A stretch of DNA of 40,220 nt from a bacterium (GTDB lineage Bacteria > Elusimicrobiota > Elusimicrobia > Elusimicrobiales > UBA9959): the NCBI GenBank assembly GCA_021812825.1, contig JAKAMO010000012.1, forward strand, positions 1-40,220. The letters run 5' to 3'. The notes beneath the pieces are model-generated. The model saw nothing but the letters and a program-made list of their open reading frames with translations, was not told the origin of the DNA and made no database searches. Position numbers and translations under genes: made by a program. Of this stretch, positions 22,714 through 30,837 are shown piece by piece (positions within the stretch are counted from its first letter, which is position 1; the number at the start of each line of letters is the position of its first letter).

Positions 22714-23559
22714 TCAGTTCTTTATGAAGGTACCCTTCCGGTACTCCTCGAAGGCCCTGCGCAGCTCCGCCTCCGTGTTCATCACGATGGGCCCGCGCCA
22801 GGCCACCGGCTCCCGCAGCGGCTTGCCGGCCATCAGCATGAAGCGCAGCCCTTCCCCGGAGGCCGCGCAGGCCAGCCTGTCGCCATCGCCGAACGCGGCA
22901 AGCATGCCCGGGCGCACCTCCACTGGTTTCTTCCGGCCGAAGCTGCCGGAACCCTCGAATACGCAGCACAGCACGTTATCCTCCGGGCGCGTCTCAAGCT
23001 CTATCACGGCACCAGGTTCCACCCTCACGTCGAAGAACCAGGGCTTGATGATGATATCCTGCGCCGGTCCGGACGCCCCCCCGTACTCACCGCAGATGAT
23101 ACGTACCGATAAACCCTCGCCGTCGTAACGGGCTATATCCCCGGCCCTGATGTCGCGGTAGCGAGGCCTGGTCATTTTGTGCTTCTTCGGCAGGTTGGCC
23201 CAGAGCTGGAAGCCGCGCATCGTGCCTTCGCAAGGCCTGGGCATCTCCTGATGCACTATACCGGAGCCCGCCGTCATCCACTGTACCTGTCCGCTCCGTA
23301 TCACTCCGGAGTTCCCCAGCGAGTCGCCGTGCTCCACCTCCCCCTCGAGCATATAGGTAATGGTCTCTATGCCCCGGTGCGGGTGCCAGGGAAAGCCGGC
23401 GACGTAGTCCTCAGGGACGTCAGAACCGAAATTATCCAGCAGCAGGAAAGGGTCCGTCAGTTCCGTGTTCCCGAAGCCGAAGATCCGCTTCAGCTTCACG
23501 CCGGCCCCCTCCACGACCCATTGCCCTTCCATCACGGCCTTTATCTCCCTGAAGCTCAT
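22714..23559 (-). CDS. pirin family protein
   Basis: A 281-aa bicupin. I chose the ATG at 23559 (MSFREIK), which overlaps the amylase stop as ATGA and has a GAGG-type ribosome binding site. The N-terminal cupin keeps the iron ligands of pirin: FPWHPHRGIETITYMLEG and the later GSGIVHQEMP motif. The C-terminal cupin is also present. Some pirins are quercetin dioxygenases and others interact with metabolic enzymes or transcription factors; the role here is unknown. Translational coupling to a secreted amylase is unexpected. Confidence 0.9.
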   Translation of the reverse strand: MSFREIKAVMEGQWVVEGAGVKLKRIFGFGNTELTDPFLLLDNFGSDVPEDYVAGFPWHPHRGIETITYMLEGEVEHGDSLGNSGVIRSGQVQWMTAGSGIVHQEMPRPCEGTMRGFQLWANLPKKHKMTRPRYRDIRAGDIARYDGEGLSVRIICGEYGGASGPAQDIIIKPWFFDVRVEPGAVIELETRPEDNVLCCVFEGSGSFGRKKPVEVRPGMLAAFGDGDRLACAASGEGLRFMLMAGKPLREPVAWRGPIVMNTEAELRRAFEEYRKGTFIKN

Positions 23560-25115
23560 TCCGCCGCCTCCTCGCCGCCGGCCAGCAGCCACGGCTTTCC
23601 CTTCACCCGCCCCTTCACGAATGCCCGCATGCCGTGGGCCGGCACTTCCGTCGACAGCTTCCCGCCTTTGACCTTTACCCTCACACCCGTATACAGCTCG
23701 CGGTACCTGCCGTCCGGCAGACCCTCGGCGCTCATCGGCGCGGCGGCCTCTCCCTTGTTCAGGAAGACTGCGGCCGTCTCGCGGAAATAATCCCGCCGGA
23801 AGGCGTACTGGTCATGCGAGGACGACAGGCGCGTCTGCCTCCCCCGGCGCAGCGGAGCGGCGGACTTCCTGATGGCGTTCAGCTTGGTCAAGCGGAAAAA
23901 GACCGGGTCCGACTCCGACCGCGCTATGCCGTCGGCGCCCAGCATGCGCCTGTTGTCCGGATCGTTGCCGCCGGACATCCTGGCCTCGGTGCCGTAATAG
24001 ATGCACGGGATGCCGCGGACCGTGAAGTAGAAGTCCAGCGCGTCGAAGTACTGCGCCAGGGTGGCGGGCGTGCCGTCCCCTTCCACGCCGTTGAACCTGG
24101 GCTTGTCGTGATTGTCCAGGAAGGTCACCAGGTAGGTGGCGTCGCGGTACAGGGCGTCGTGAGAGAACAGGCGGTCAGCCTCGGAATAATCCCCCCCTTT
24201 GAACACCTTTTCCATCGGGCCCCAGGTCCCCATGGACGAGAGCGGCATGTCCAGCACACTCATCGCGTTGTTCATAGGCGCGCCAGGGGAAAGCCTGGTA
24301 TACGAGGACAGCATGACGAAGTCGTCGTTGGTCCAGGCCTCGCCGAACATGAAGAAGTCCTTCTTAGAGGCGTGCATGGCCTTGGCGAAGTCCCTCCAGA
24401 AATCGTTGTTCATCCAGACCAGCGTGTCCACGCGGAAGGCATCCACGCCCATGGCCTGGTAGCCCCGGTAGATCTCCGTGAACCACTTCAGCACTTCAGG
24501 GTTCTGTTCGTTGAAGTCCAGCAGGTCGGCGATGACCGGTCCCGTGTGATGGAACCACTTCTGCCTGTCGTCGAAATAATCGTAGGTCCGGCCGAGGCCG
24601 CGCGCTATCCCGCGCTCGGCGTACCACTTGACCGCCGGGTCCGCGTCCCCGCCGTGGGCGTGGTTGAGCACTATGTCCTGGACCAGCTTCATATCCTTGG
24701 AGTGCAGGGCCTTTATCAGCTCCCGGTAGGAGGCACCCTTCGACTCAAGGTGCGGATCTATGCGGGAGAAGTCCCAGGCCCAGTAGCCGTGGTAGCCGGC
24801 GGCGTCGTAGGTTCTGGAGCTGTTTACGTACCGTCCCGGTGGCTGCATGACGGGCGGAGTGATCCAGACGGCCGAGAAGCCCATCTTCCGTATGTGGTCC
24901 AGGTTCTCCATGAGCCCTTTGAAATCCCCGCCCTGGTAGTAGCGCAGGTTGCCCGGGCGGTACTCGTCGCCGTACACGTCGTTGTTGGCGGGGTCGCCGT
25001 CCGCGTAGCGGTCGGTCAGGACCAGGTAGATGCTCTCGTCGCGGAAATCGGCGGCTGCGGCCGGGACCGCGGCTCCGAGCAGCAGGGCAAGGATGGCTGT
25101 TTTGCTGAAGTTCAT
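23556..25115 (-). CDS. secreted alpha-amylase family (GH13) glycoside hydrolase
   Basis: A 519-aa protein from ATG 25115, chosen because the signal peptide MNFSKTAILALLLGAAVPAAAA then sits at the N-terminus, with GGAG about 8 nt upstream. GH13 regions are intact: DIVLNHAHG (region I), GVDAFRVDTLVW with the Asp nucleophile (region II), FMFGEAW with the Glu acid/base (region III) and TFLDNHD (region IV). A C-terminal beta domain ends with GMRAFVKG. It should hydrolyse alpha-1,4-glucans outside the cytoplasm. The pirin gene overlaps its stop by 4 bp. Substrate specificity cannot be read from the sequence. Confidence 0.92.
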   Translation of the reverse strand: MNFSKTAILALLLGAAVPAAAADFRDESIYLVLTDRYADGDPANNDVYGDEYRPGNLRYYQGGDFKGLMENLDHIRKMGFSAVWITPPVMQPPGRYVNSSRTYDAAGYHGYWAWDFSRIDPHLESKGASYRELIKALHSKDMKLVQDIVLNHAHGGDADPAVKWYAERGIARGLGRTYDYFDDRQKWFHHTGPVIADLLDFNEQNPEVLKWFTEIYRGYQAMGVDAFRVDTLVWMNNDFWRDFAKAMHASKKDFFMFGEAWTNDDFVMLSSYTRLSPGAPMNNAMSVLDMPLSSMGTWGPMEKVFKGGDYSEADRLFSHDALYRDATYLVTFLDNHDKPRFNGVEGDGTPATLAQYFDALDFYFTVRGIPCIYYGTEARMSGGNDPDNRRMLGADGIARSESDPVFFRLTKLNAIRKSAAPLRRGRQTRLSSSHDQYAFRRDYFRETAAVFLNKGEAAAPMSAEGLPDGRYRELYTGVRVKVKGGKLSTEVPAHGMRAFVKGRVKGKPWLLAGGEEAAE

Positions 25116-25221
25116 CGAGTCTCCGTTATCCTCCTGAAAGTCTAGCAAATGCGGCAATTGCCCTAAAGTCCCTGCCGGTGCCTGGGCCCTGCGGCCCTTA
25201 CGGACTGGTTCTAAAGGTATC

Positions 25222-25227
25222 TATAAT
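25222..25227 (+). promoter_or_regulatory. -10 box of the duplicated secreted protein gene
   Basis: TATAAT at 25222-25227, 29 nt before the ATG at 25257. GCGGAGG (25244-25250) is the ribosome binding site, which shows that the ATG at 25257, not the one at 25242, is the start. No clear -35. The rest of the 25116-25221 gap holds only the divergent amylase upstream region. Confidence 0.6.
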
Positions 25228-25256
25228 ATTGAAAAAGCTATATGCGGAGGTTTGGA

Positions 25257-26372
25257 ATGTTCAAGATACTTTCAGCTGTATTGTTAGTATTCTCTGCGGA
25301 TCCCGCCTTCTCTTTCGATCTTCCCTCCATCGGTCTTTCCGCGCTGAAAGAGAGCGGGGATGCGCCCGTGGCGGTCCCGGCGGCCACCAGGGCGGCCAGC
25401 CAGTACGTCTGGATGGGCGTGCGCAACAACCCGTCCTTCAAGGAGGCGCAGGCCGACGACTACGGCGCCCGCATAGAGACCCGCGTGCGGGAGAGCTTCG
25501 AGGGCAGCTTCGAGGTCAACATGCGCACGGACAGCGATTACGCCTGGGCGTCAATACGCAAGTCCGGCACCTATTACAGCATGTCCGGCTCCGGTTTCTT
25601 CCTCAGCATGAGCGGCTCGGACAGCTCCTACTTCATAAGCGGCAACGTCCGCGACGGCGACAAGACCACTTATGTCAGCATCAGCGTGAGCAAGCGCTTC
25701 GACGACTTCTCCTACAGCGTCTTCGGCAACGGGCTGAACCTCTACACGGACCGCAATTCTATCAACGGCAACTACGACGCGGAGCGCATCTCCAAAAAGG
25801 CCGTGGCCGCCGTCACCTCGATGATACTGGCCCTGCAGGTGGAGAAAGGCGAGCCGAAGCCGGAGGAAAAATCCGCCGACCTGAGCCAGCGCATCTGGCT
25901 GACCATCGGCTCCGGCTTCTCCGGCTGGAACACCGTGGAGGCGCGCGATCCCTGGGCCCGCATAGAGATCGGCCTCAGGAAGGTCTTCGACAGGGAGTAC
26001 GATTCCGACATCACCGTGGAGAACGGCACCCACCAGTGGGGCCGCGTCAGCGGCTTCTTCACGAACCGCTACGAGCTCAGCGCCGGGCGCACCAGCCTGC
26101 GCATGGAGGAGTGGGCAGGCCGATGGGAGATAACGGGTACGGTGGCGGTGGACCGCCCGGAGCAGGACAGCGTCGGCGTCCGGCTAGAGATGCGCGACCG
26201 CTTCGGCGACGGCTCGTTCGACATCTGGGAGGACGGCATCCGCCTGACCATCGACCGCAACGCCATCAACGGCGCGGTCGACACCAGGACCTATCCGAAG
26301 GAAGTGGTGGCATCCATAGCGGCGCTCGTGATGGCCTATCAGCAGGATCACCAGCCCCAGCAGCCCAGGTAA
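25257..26372 (+). CDS. secreted protein with internal duplication, unknown family
   Basis: A 371-aa protein that I do not recognise. The signal peptide is residues 1-19 (MFKILSAVLLVFSADPAFS). Two halves, about 50-194 and 212-362, are homologous. Each begins with a Trp-containing strand (W52, W214), has an ARIE block (71-74, 234-237), and ends with D-R-N-(S/A)-I-N-G (165-171, 333-339) followed by a helix rich in Ala, Val and Met (VAAVTSMILALQ and VASIAALVMAYQ). The body alternates aromatic and polar residues and is probably beta-rich. Few cysteines and no catalytic motif are seen. It has its own promoter and a strong terminator, so it is monocistronic. It could be a periplasmic binding or outer-surface protein; no function is claimed. 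Confidence 0.7.
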   Translation: MFKILSAVLLVFSADPAFSFDLPSIGLSALKESGDAPVAVPAATRAASQYVWMGVRNNPSFKEAQADDYGARIETRVRESFEGSFEVNMRTDSDYAWASIRKSGTYYSMSGSGFFLSMSGSDSSYFISGNVRDGDKTTYVSISVSKRFDDFSYSVFGNGLNLYTDRNSINGNYDAERISKKAVAAVTSMILALQVEKGEPKPEEKSADLSQRIWLTIGSGFSGWNTVEARDPWARIEIGLRKVFDREYDSDITVENGTHQWGRVSGFFTNRYELSAGRTSLRMEEWAGRWEITGTVAVDRPEQDSVGVRLEMRDRFGDGSFDIWEDGIRLTIDRNAINGAVDTRTYPKEVVASIAALVMAYQQDHQPQQPR

Positions 26373-26395
26373 GACGTCTCCCCGAAAAGCAAAGA

Positions 26396-26420
26396 GGCCG
26401 GGTGAAAACCCGGCCTTTAT
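26396..26420. terminator. bidirectional Rho-independent terminator
   Basis: Stem GGCCGGGT (26396-26403) / ACCCGGCC (26408-26415), loop GAAA, followed by TTTAT on the plus strand. The upstream A-rich stretch (26386-26395) gives a T-rich tail on the minus strand. It serves both the duplicated secreted protein and the convergent M6 protease gene. Confidence 0.8.
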
Positions 26421-26435
26421 ATCCCCTCTCGCGTT

Positions 26436-27797
26436 TTACCTGAAACTTATCCTGAACGAGGCCTGCTGGCCGTCGGAGACCGAAGTGAGAGTCAGGCCGG
26501 TCACGCCGCCGCCGTAGAAAGCGCTGGACGGGGCCGTGCCCGGGCCCAGTTCGCGCCCTGCGGAGTAGAAGCTGGTACGGGTGAACTGCCTGCTGGGTCC
26601 TTTCTCTATTCTCTCGCTCCCGTCCGCCTCCATTGCCCTCAGCAGCTTGTGCTCGGTGTCCTGGTTATTGAAGAGGAAATCGTTACCGGCGGAATTCAGC
26701 CTGGCGTCCACGTGCCAGATCACCAAGCCTTCTCCGATATCGCGGGGGTCGGCGTCATTGCCGGCGCGCCTGCGGTTCTCCACCAGGAAGAACTCGCCGA
26801 ACCTGCCGCCCGGGGCTCCCGGCGGCACCACCATCAGGCATTCCCCTGACATGGCCGCAGCCGCCAGCGAGAACTCGCCGTCGTAATTCACCACCCTGGG
26901 CTCCACCCAGCCCAGCATCATCTTGCTGAAGCAGTTGTGGTCGTAATGCTTGGAGTCCATCATGTCGAAATAGCCCAGGCCTCCGTCAGGGCCGACGCCG
27001 GGCTTGTAATCGTAATAGTCCGGCAGGCCCAGGGAATGGCCGGTCTCGTGTATGAGCGTGGTTATCCTGAAGTCGGAGGAGGGGTCCGCCCAGTCCTCGG
27101 CCACGCCCTGCCAGGAATAGGAGCCGAGCGTCTTGCCGCCTACGGAAAAAGCCTTGTCGGAGAATTGAGGCGCCGCGCCCCACCAGAACGTGGCCCAGTC
27201 TCCGGACGGGCCGGTCCAGACTACGGCGAAATAGTCTATCGCGCCGTCGCCGTTATTGTCGTACTGGGAAAAGTCGTGTCCCTTGAAGCTCAGCAGCGCT
27301 TTCTTGATGAGTTCTTCGCGGCCGGCCCTGGTCTGCGGCACGTCCGCGCGGCGGCCGGCCTTGTACCAGCCCAGCACGTTCCCTTCGATCTCGAGCGCGC
27401 CGCGGGAGGAACGGCGGTAAAAAGCGGACAGGCTCTCGAAGGGGAAACTCCCCCCCGAACCGAATATCCTGGACTGGACCGCCTCAGCTGTCTCGCCTGG
27501 CCGGGCTGGGTATTCGTCGAACTCGACCAGCAGGACCAGTATCTTCACCCTGCCGCGCGAAGGCAGCCCGGAACCGCCCTGGCCTATCAGGCCGGAACTT
27601 TTGCGGCCGGAAAGCCGCTCATACAGCCCGCTCACCAGCTCCGGGGAGAAAGAGCGGCTCTCTATGCCCAGCTCCGGGTCGATGCCGTAATGAACGACGC
27701 TTTTATCGGAACGGCCGCCTTCCGGCGGGTCCAAAGCGACGGCTGGCCTGCAGCACAGCAGGAGCATCGCAGAGATCAGCGCCTTGAGCGGTCCCAT
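26436..27797 (-). CDS. secreted M6-family metalloprotease
   Basis: A 453-aa protein with a signal peptide of about 21 residues (MGPLKALISAMLLLCCRPAVA). The zinc-binding HExxH is H250-E251-H254 in LIHETGHSLGLPDYYDY, the extended motif of peptidase family M6 (immune inhibitor A-like). DNNGDGAIDYF at 180-190 resembles a calcium-binding loop. A C-terminal stretch with ENRRR and LVIWHVDARLNSAGND is also typical of the family. M6 enzymes degrade extracellular proteins. No ribosome binding site precedes the ATG, and a TATCAT box ends 7 nt upstream, so it may be leaderless. Confidence 0.88.
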   Translation of the reverse strand: MGPLKALISAMLLLCCRPAVALDPPEGGRSDKSVVHYGIDPELGIESRSFSPELVSGLYERLSGRKSSGLIGQGGSGLPSRGRVKILVLLVEFDEYPARPGETAEAVQSRIFGSGGSFPFESLSAFYRRSSRGALEIEGNVLGWYKAGRRADVPQTRAGREELIKKALLSFKGHDFSQYDNNGDGAIDYFAVVWTGPSGDWATFWWGAAPQFSDKAFSVGGKTLGSYSWQGVAEDWADPSSDFRITTLIHETGHSLGLPDYYDYKPGVGPDGGLGYFDMMDSKHYDHNCFSKMMLGWVEPRVVNYDGEFSLAAAAMSGECLMVVPPGAPGGRFGEFFLVENRRRAGNDADPRDIGEGLVIWHVDARLNSAGNDFLFNNQDTEHKLLRAMEADGSERIEKGPSRQFTRTSFYSAGRELGPGTAPSSAFYGGGVTGLTLTSVSDGQQASFRISFR

Positions 27798-27804
27798 AAC
27801 TATG

Positions 27805-27810
27805 ATGATA
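27805..27810 (-). promoter_or_regulatory. -10-like box of the M6 protease gene, probable leaderless start
   Basis: On the minus strand TATCAT (27810-27805), one mismatch from TATAAT, is followed by CATAGTT and then the ATG at 27797. No Shine-Dalgarno sequence is present. The geometry (7 nt) resembles those at 7733 and 19288. Confidence 0.45.
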
Positions 27811-27834
27811 TCTTAACAGAGGACGGCAGGGACG

Positions 27835-27929
27835 GCACGGGCACTAGGACCCAGAGCATGGGGCTTTAATACCTACGCGCGTATACCGTCCTGCACGGGC
27901 GCAGGAGTACGCAAAAGGTCATGCATGGG
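27835..27929 (+). repeat. four copies of GCAYGGG upstream of the M6 protease gene
   Basis: GCACGGG (27835-27841), GCATGGG (27856-27862), GCACGGG (27893-27899) and GCATGGG (27923-27929) all lie on the same strand within 95 bp, at start-to-start distances of 21, 37 and 30. The gap 27798-27987 has no other gene. Related GCACGGG copies occur in the gaps at 34114 and 30730. It could be a regulator-binding cluster. Confidence 0.3.
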
Positions 27930-27941
27930 CCGGCGGGCGCA

Positions 27942-27969
27942 AAAAAGGCCGGGACAGCCCGGCCTTTTT
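27942..27969. terminator. strong bidirectional terminator after the pheT-TSCPD operon
   Basis: A perfect 12-bp stem AAAAAGGCCGGG (27942-27953) / CCCGGCCTTTTT (27958-27969) with loop ACAG. The A and T tracts flank the GC core symmetrically, so it works on either strand. On the minus strand it ends the infC to TSCPD transcript. Confidence 0.85.
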
Positions 27970-27987
27970 ATTGCTCCCGAGGAGCTC

Positions 27988-28239
27988 TCATTCCGCTTCC
28001 TTGGCTATCCTCTCCAGCACCCTGGCCAGCTGGTCCGAGCAGGACGTGGCCTTATCCCCGCAGGTTATGCCTTTGAGCTTGTCCACCGCGTCCCTCACCC
28101 TCATGCCTTCCAGCAGCAGCGCCAGGGCCTTAAGGTTCCCCGGGCAGCCGCGGTAGAACCTGACGTCCTTAAGACGGCCTGAGACCACCTTGAAGCTCAC
28201 TTCCTTGGAGCAGACCCCTTCCAGCTTGTGCTTCATCAT
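27988..28239 (-). CDS. TSCPD domain protein (TIGR03905-like)
   Basis: An 83-aa protein. FYRGCPGNLKAL, GITCGDKATSCSDQL and the ending resemble the TSCPD domain named for the Thr-Ser-Cys-Pro-Asp motif; here it reads TSCSDQ, with Ser in place of Pro. TSCPD domains occur at the C-terminus of class II ribonucleotide reductases and as small standalone proteins of unknown function. The conserved cysteines could bind metal. The ATG overlaps the pheT stop (28236-28239, ATGA), so it is translationally coupled to phenylalanyl-tRNA synthetase. No function is claimed. Confidence 0.75.
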   Translation of the reverse strand: MMKHKLEGVCSKEVSFKVVSGRLKDVRFYRGCPGNLKALALLLEGMRVRDAVDKLKGITCGDKATSCSDQLARVLERIAKEAE

Positions 28240-30623
28240 GCCCTGAGCTTGGCCCCGAAGTTCCTGGAGAGCTTGTCCAGTATGGCCGTCATGCGGGTCC
28301 CCACGTCCGCGTCGTTCAGGGTCTTCTCCATCGAGGAGAACGTGAAGCGTATCGTGAGGCTGCGGTGGCCGGCCGGAATGCTCTTGCCCTTATAAACGTC
28401 CACCAGCCTGGCCGAGGCCAGGTCCTGCACTCCGGAGAAGGAGCGCTCGAGCTCCCCCCACTCGTGGCGCTCCTCCAGCACTATAGAAAGGTCGCGCCAG
28501 CTGTGCGGAAAGGTGGAGACCGGCTTTATCCTGGCTATCTTCTGCCAGAACTCCGTCTTGCCGGCGGCGGCCAGCACGCCGAGCGGGATCTCGAAATAGA
28601 AGATGTTGTCGTCCTTCAGGTCGCAGGCCGAGGCGACGTCCCTGCCTATCTTGCCCAGGAAGCCCGCCGAACCGGGGCCCAGTTTCATCTCCAGGCAGTG
28701 TCCCTGATGGAAGTAGGCCGGAACGGTCTTAGGCTTCTCGTAGCGGAAGCCTCCCTTGCCGGCGAACAGCCTGCCTGCCACGCCCTTGAGGTGGTAGAAA
28801 TCGGCTTTGGCGCCGCCGCCCTGCCAGGAGCCGCCTTCGGGCAGCGGGCCGTACATCAGCCCGGCGCAACGGACCTCCTCAGCCTTGCCCTCGCCCTTGC
28901 GGGCGTACGCGCTGCCCACCTCGAAGACCAGCACGGTCTCGCGGCCGCGGTTCAGGTTGTAGCGCAGCGTTTTGAGCAGGCCGGCGAGCAGAGTCGGGCG
29001 CATATACTGGAAATCGGAGGAAAGAGGGTTCTTCACCTCCAGCTCCGCCGCCGGGTCCAGCCCGCAGGCCTTCAGCTCCTTCGCCGAAACGAAATCGTAA
29101 TTGTAGGCCTCGCTGAAGCCCAGCGCGGCCAGGACAGTCCTAAGCTCGGCCGCGGCCAGCCACTGCGGCGTAGGCGCGGACGGGCGCATCGGCATGCTGG
29201 AGGAGGACGGGATCACGTCGTAGCCGATGTAACGTGCCACCTCCTCGGCCACGTCGCAGATGCCTTCCAGGTCCTGCCGGTAGGACGGGGCCTCGAACTT
29301 CCAGGGCCTGGAATCCTTCAGGTCGGGCTGAAAGGCCTTCAGGCAGGCATAGATCTCCCCGTCGGCGATGCCCGTGCCGAGTATCGCGTTTATCCTGGCC
29401 GGGGCCACCTCCACTACCGGAGACTGGTACTTCACCGGACAGTTGTCGGTGACCTGCTCGACTTTAGCTCCGGCAGCGGCCTCGAGGATAAGGCCGGCGA
29501 GCCGGCGGGCCGCCTTCAGCGGCAGCTCCGGGTCGGTGCCGCGCTCGAAGCGGTAGGACGACTCGCTCTTTATGCCCGCCGCCTTCGAGGCCTGGCGCAC
29601 CGTCGGGGCGTCGAACCTGGCGGATTCGATGAGTATGAAGTCCGTCCCTTCGGATACCGAGGAATCAATTCCGCCCATAACGCCGGCCAGCGCCACCGGC
29701 TTGGAGGCGTCGGCTATCACCATCATGCCCGGGTCCAGCTTCAGGTCCTGCCCGTCGAGCGTCTTAAGCATCTCCCCGGGCAGGGCGCGGCGCACGATTA
29801 TCTTCGGGCCGCCCAGCCTGGCTATATCGAAACAATGCGTCGGCTGCCCCAGCTCGTACATCACGTAGTTGGAGCCGTCTATCAGGATGTTGCCCTTTGG
29901 ATTGGAGCCCATCGCGCGCAGGCGGTTGGCCATCCACTCCGGCGTCTTAGCCCCTTTCACGCCCTTGAGCACTATCGCTCCGTAGCGCGGGCACATGTCC
30001 GGGACCTTTATCTCCACGGGCACCGCCGTCCCGGAAGCCTCTCCAGTGAAGACCCCGGTCTCCTTCAGCTTAAGCCCGTAGAACACGCAGAGCTCGCGGG
30101 CGATAGCGTAGTGGGAGAGGCAATGCGCCTGGTTGGGGAGCATCTCCACCTCCATCACCACTTCCGGCTTCTGGAAGAGGGCCGCCGCGTCTATGCCGAC
30201 CGGCGTCCCTTCCGGCAGCACGAGTATGCCGGTATTGTCGTAGCCCTCGAGGCCCAGCTCCTCCGCGGAGCAGATCATGCCCTCGGACTCCACGCCGCGT
30301 ATCTTCGCCTTCTTCAGCTCGCCCTCGGTGAGCATAGCTCCGACCTTGGCGAAAGGGATCTTCTGTCCCACGGCGATGTTCTTCGCGCCGCAGACCACCT
30401 TCATCACGCCCCGCCCGTCGCTAACGTCCACCAGCGACAGCTTGTCCGCGTTCGGGTGCTTGTCTATCTTCTCGATGAGCCCCACGCACACTCCGGAGAA
30501 GGACGCCCCGCTCCTGTGCATATCCTCTACCTTGAGGCCGATGCGGTTGAGCTTGGCCGCCACGTCCTCCGCGGACGGCGGGTTCTCTATGAAATCAGCA
30601 AGCCAAGAATATAAGATCTTCAT
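28236..30623 (-). CDS. pheT: phenylalanyl-tRNA synthetase beta subunit
   Basis: A 795-aa protein with the standard bacterial order. The N-terminal EMAP/OB tRNA-binding domain has VGLIEKIDKHPNADKLSLVDV (about 48-68); then come B3/B4 editing-type regions, a B5 domain, the catalytic-like core (YNYDFVSAKELK) and the C-terminal ferredoxin-fold anticodon-binding domain (STFPHSWRDLSIVLEE). With PheS it forms the (alpha-beta)2 enzyme. It lies 214 nt below the pheS stop, an unusually large gap for this pair. The AT-rich stretch just before the ATG (TTTTAAAAAATAATGT) lacks a ribosome binding site and may contain an internal promoter. Confidence 0.96.
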   Translation of the reverse strand: MKILYSWLADFIENPPSAEDVAAKLNRIGLKVEDMHRSGASFSGVCVGLIEKIDKHPNADKLSLVDVSDGRGVMKVVCGAKNIAVGQKIPFAKVGAMLTEGELKKAKIRGVESEGMICSAEELGLEGYDNTGILVLPEGTPVGIDAAALFQKPEVVMEVEMLPNQAHCLSHYAIARELCVFYGLKLKETGVFTGEASGTAVPVEIKVPDMCPRYGAIVLKGVKGAKTPEWMANRLRAMGSNPKGNILIDGSNYVMYELGQPTHCFDIARLGGPKIIVRRALPGEMLKTLDGQDLKLDPGMMVIADASKPVALAGVMGGIDSSVSEGTDFILIESARFDAPTVRQASKAAGIKSESSYRFERGTDPELPLKAARRLAGLILEAAAGAKVEQVTDNCPVKYQSPVVEVAPARINAILGTGIADGEIYACLKAFQPDLKDSRPWKFEAPSYRQDLEGICDVAEEVARYIGYDVIPSSSSMPMRPSAPTPQWLAAAELRTVLAALGFSEAYNYDFVSAKELKACGLDPAAELEVKNPLSSDFQYMRPTLLAGLLKTLRYNLNRGRETVLVFEVGSAYARKGEGKAEEVRCAGLMYGPLPEGGSWQGGGAKADFYHLKGVAGRLFAGKGGFRYEKPKTVPAYFHQGHCLEMKLGPGSAGFLGKIGRDVASACDLKDDNIFYFEIPLGVLAAAGKTEFWQKIARIKPVSTFPHSWRDLSIVLEERHEWGELERSFSGVQDLASARLVDVYKGKSIPAGHRSLTIRFTFSSMEKTLNDADVGTRMTAILDKLSRNFGAKLRA

Positions 30624-30669
30624 ACATTATTTTTTAAAACCCCAACCAGAAAACGATCTGCGTTAATAT

Positions 30670-30818
30670 GGCCTTCGGGCCGACGTTGGGACCGGGTTAG
30701 GCCGCCTGATGAGCATAGCTCCTGATGCGGCACGGGCATAGCCCAGCAAAACCTTCGGTACCGGTGTGGGCGGATGGAGCGAAGCGACAGTTCCCCGCGC
30801 GTTTTACGTTCCGGTCCC
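30670..30818. ncRNA. candidate structured RNA in the pheS-pheT gap
   Basis: The 214-nt gap has no plausible gene but is dense in hairpins. GGCC-TTCG-GGCC is at 30670-30681. A long-range 8-bp helix GGGACCGG (30688-30695) / CCGGTCCC (30811-30818) encloses GCCGC...GCGGC (30701-30705 / 30727-30731) with inner GAGC-ATA-GCTC (30711-30721), then GGGC-ATA-GCCC (30734-30744), and ACC-TTC-GGT. Two hairpins share the ATA loop. It could be a cis-regulatory RNA controlling pheT, an mRNA processing site or a separate RNA. No Phe-codon-rich leader peptide or T-box sequence is seen. The strand cannot be decided from symmetry. Confidence 0.4.
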
Positions 30819-30837
30819 GGCGGCGGCCCTCAACCGA

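Noticed and set aside
25242..25256. ATG 15 bases upstream in the duplicated secreted protein gene
   Set aside because: It contains the ribosome binding site of the real start at 25257 and would spoil the signal peptide.
28365..30614. 749-codon open frame on the plus strand opposite pheT
   Set aside because: It is a mirror of a high-GC gene; the composition is Arg/Leu/His-rich with no recognisable domain, and pheT is unmistakable.
30706..30726. CTGATGAG sequence resembling a hammerhead ribozyme core, and paired CTGAT segments resembling a box C/D kink-turn
   Set aside because: The GAAA strand required after hammerhead stem II is missing. The C/D G-A pairs do not align when the flanking stems are paired, so I kept it only as part of a generic structured region.
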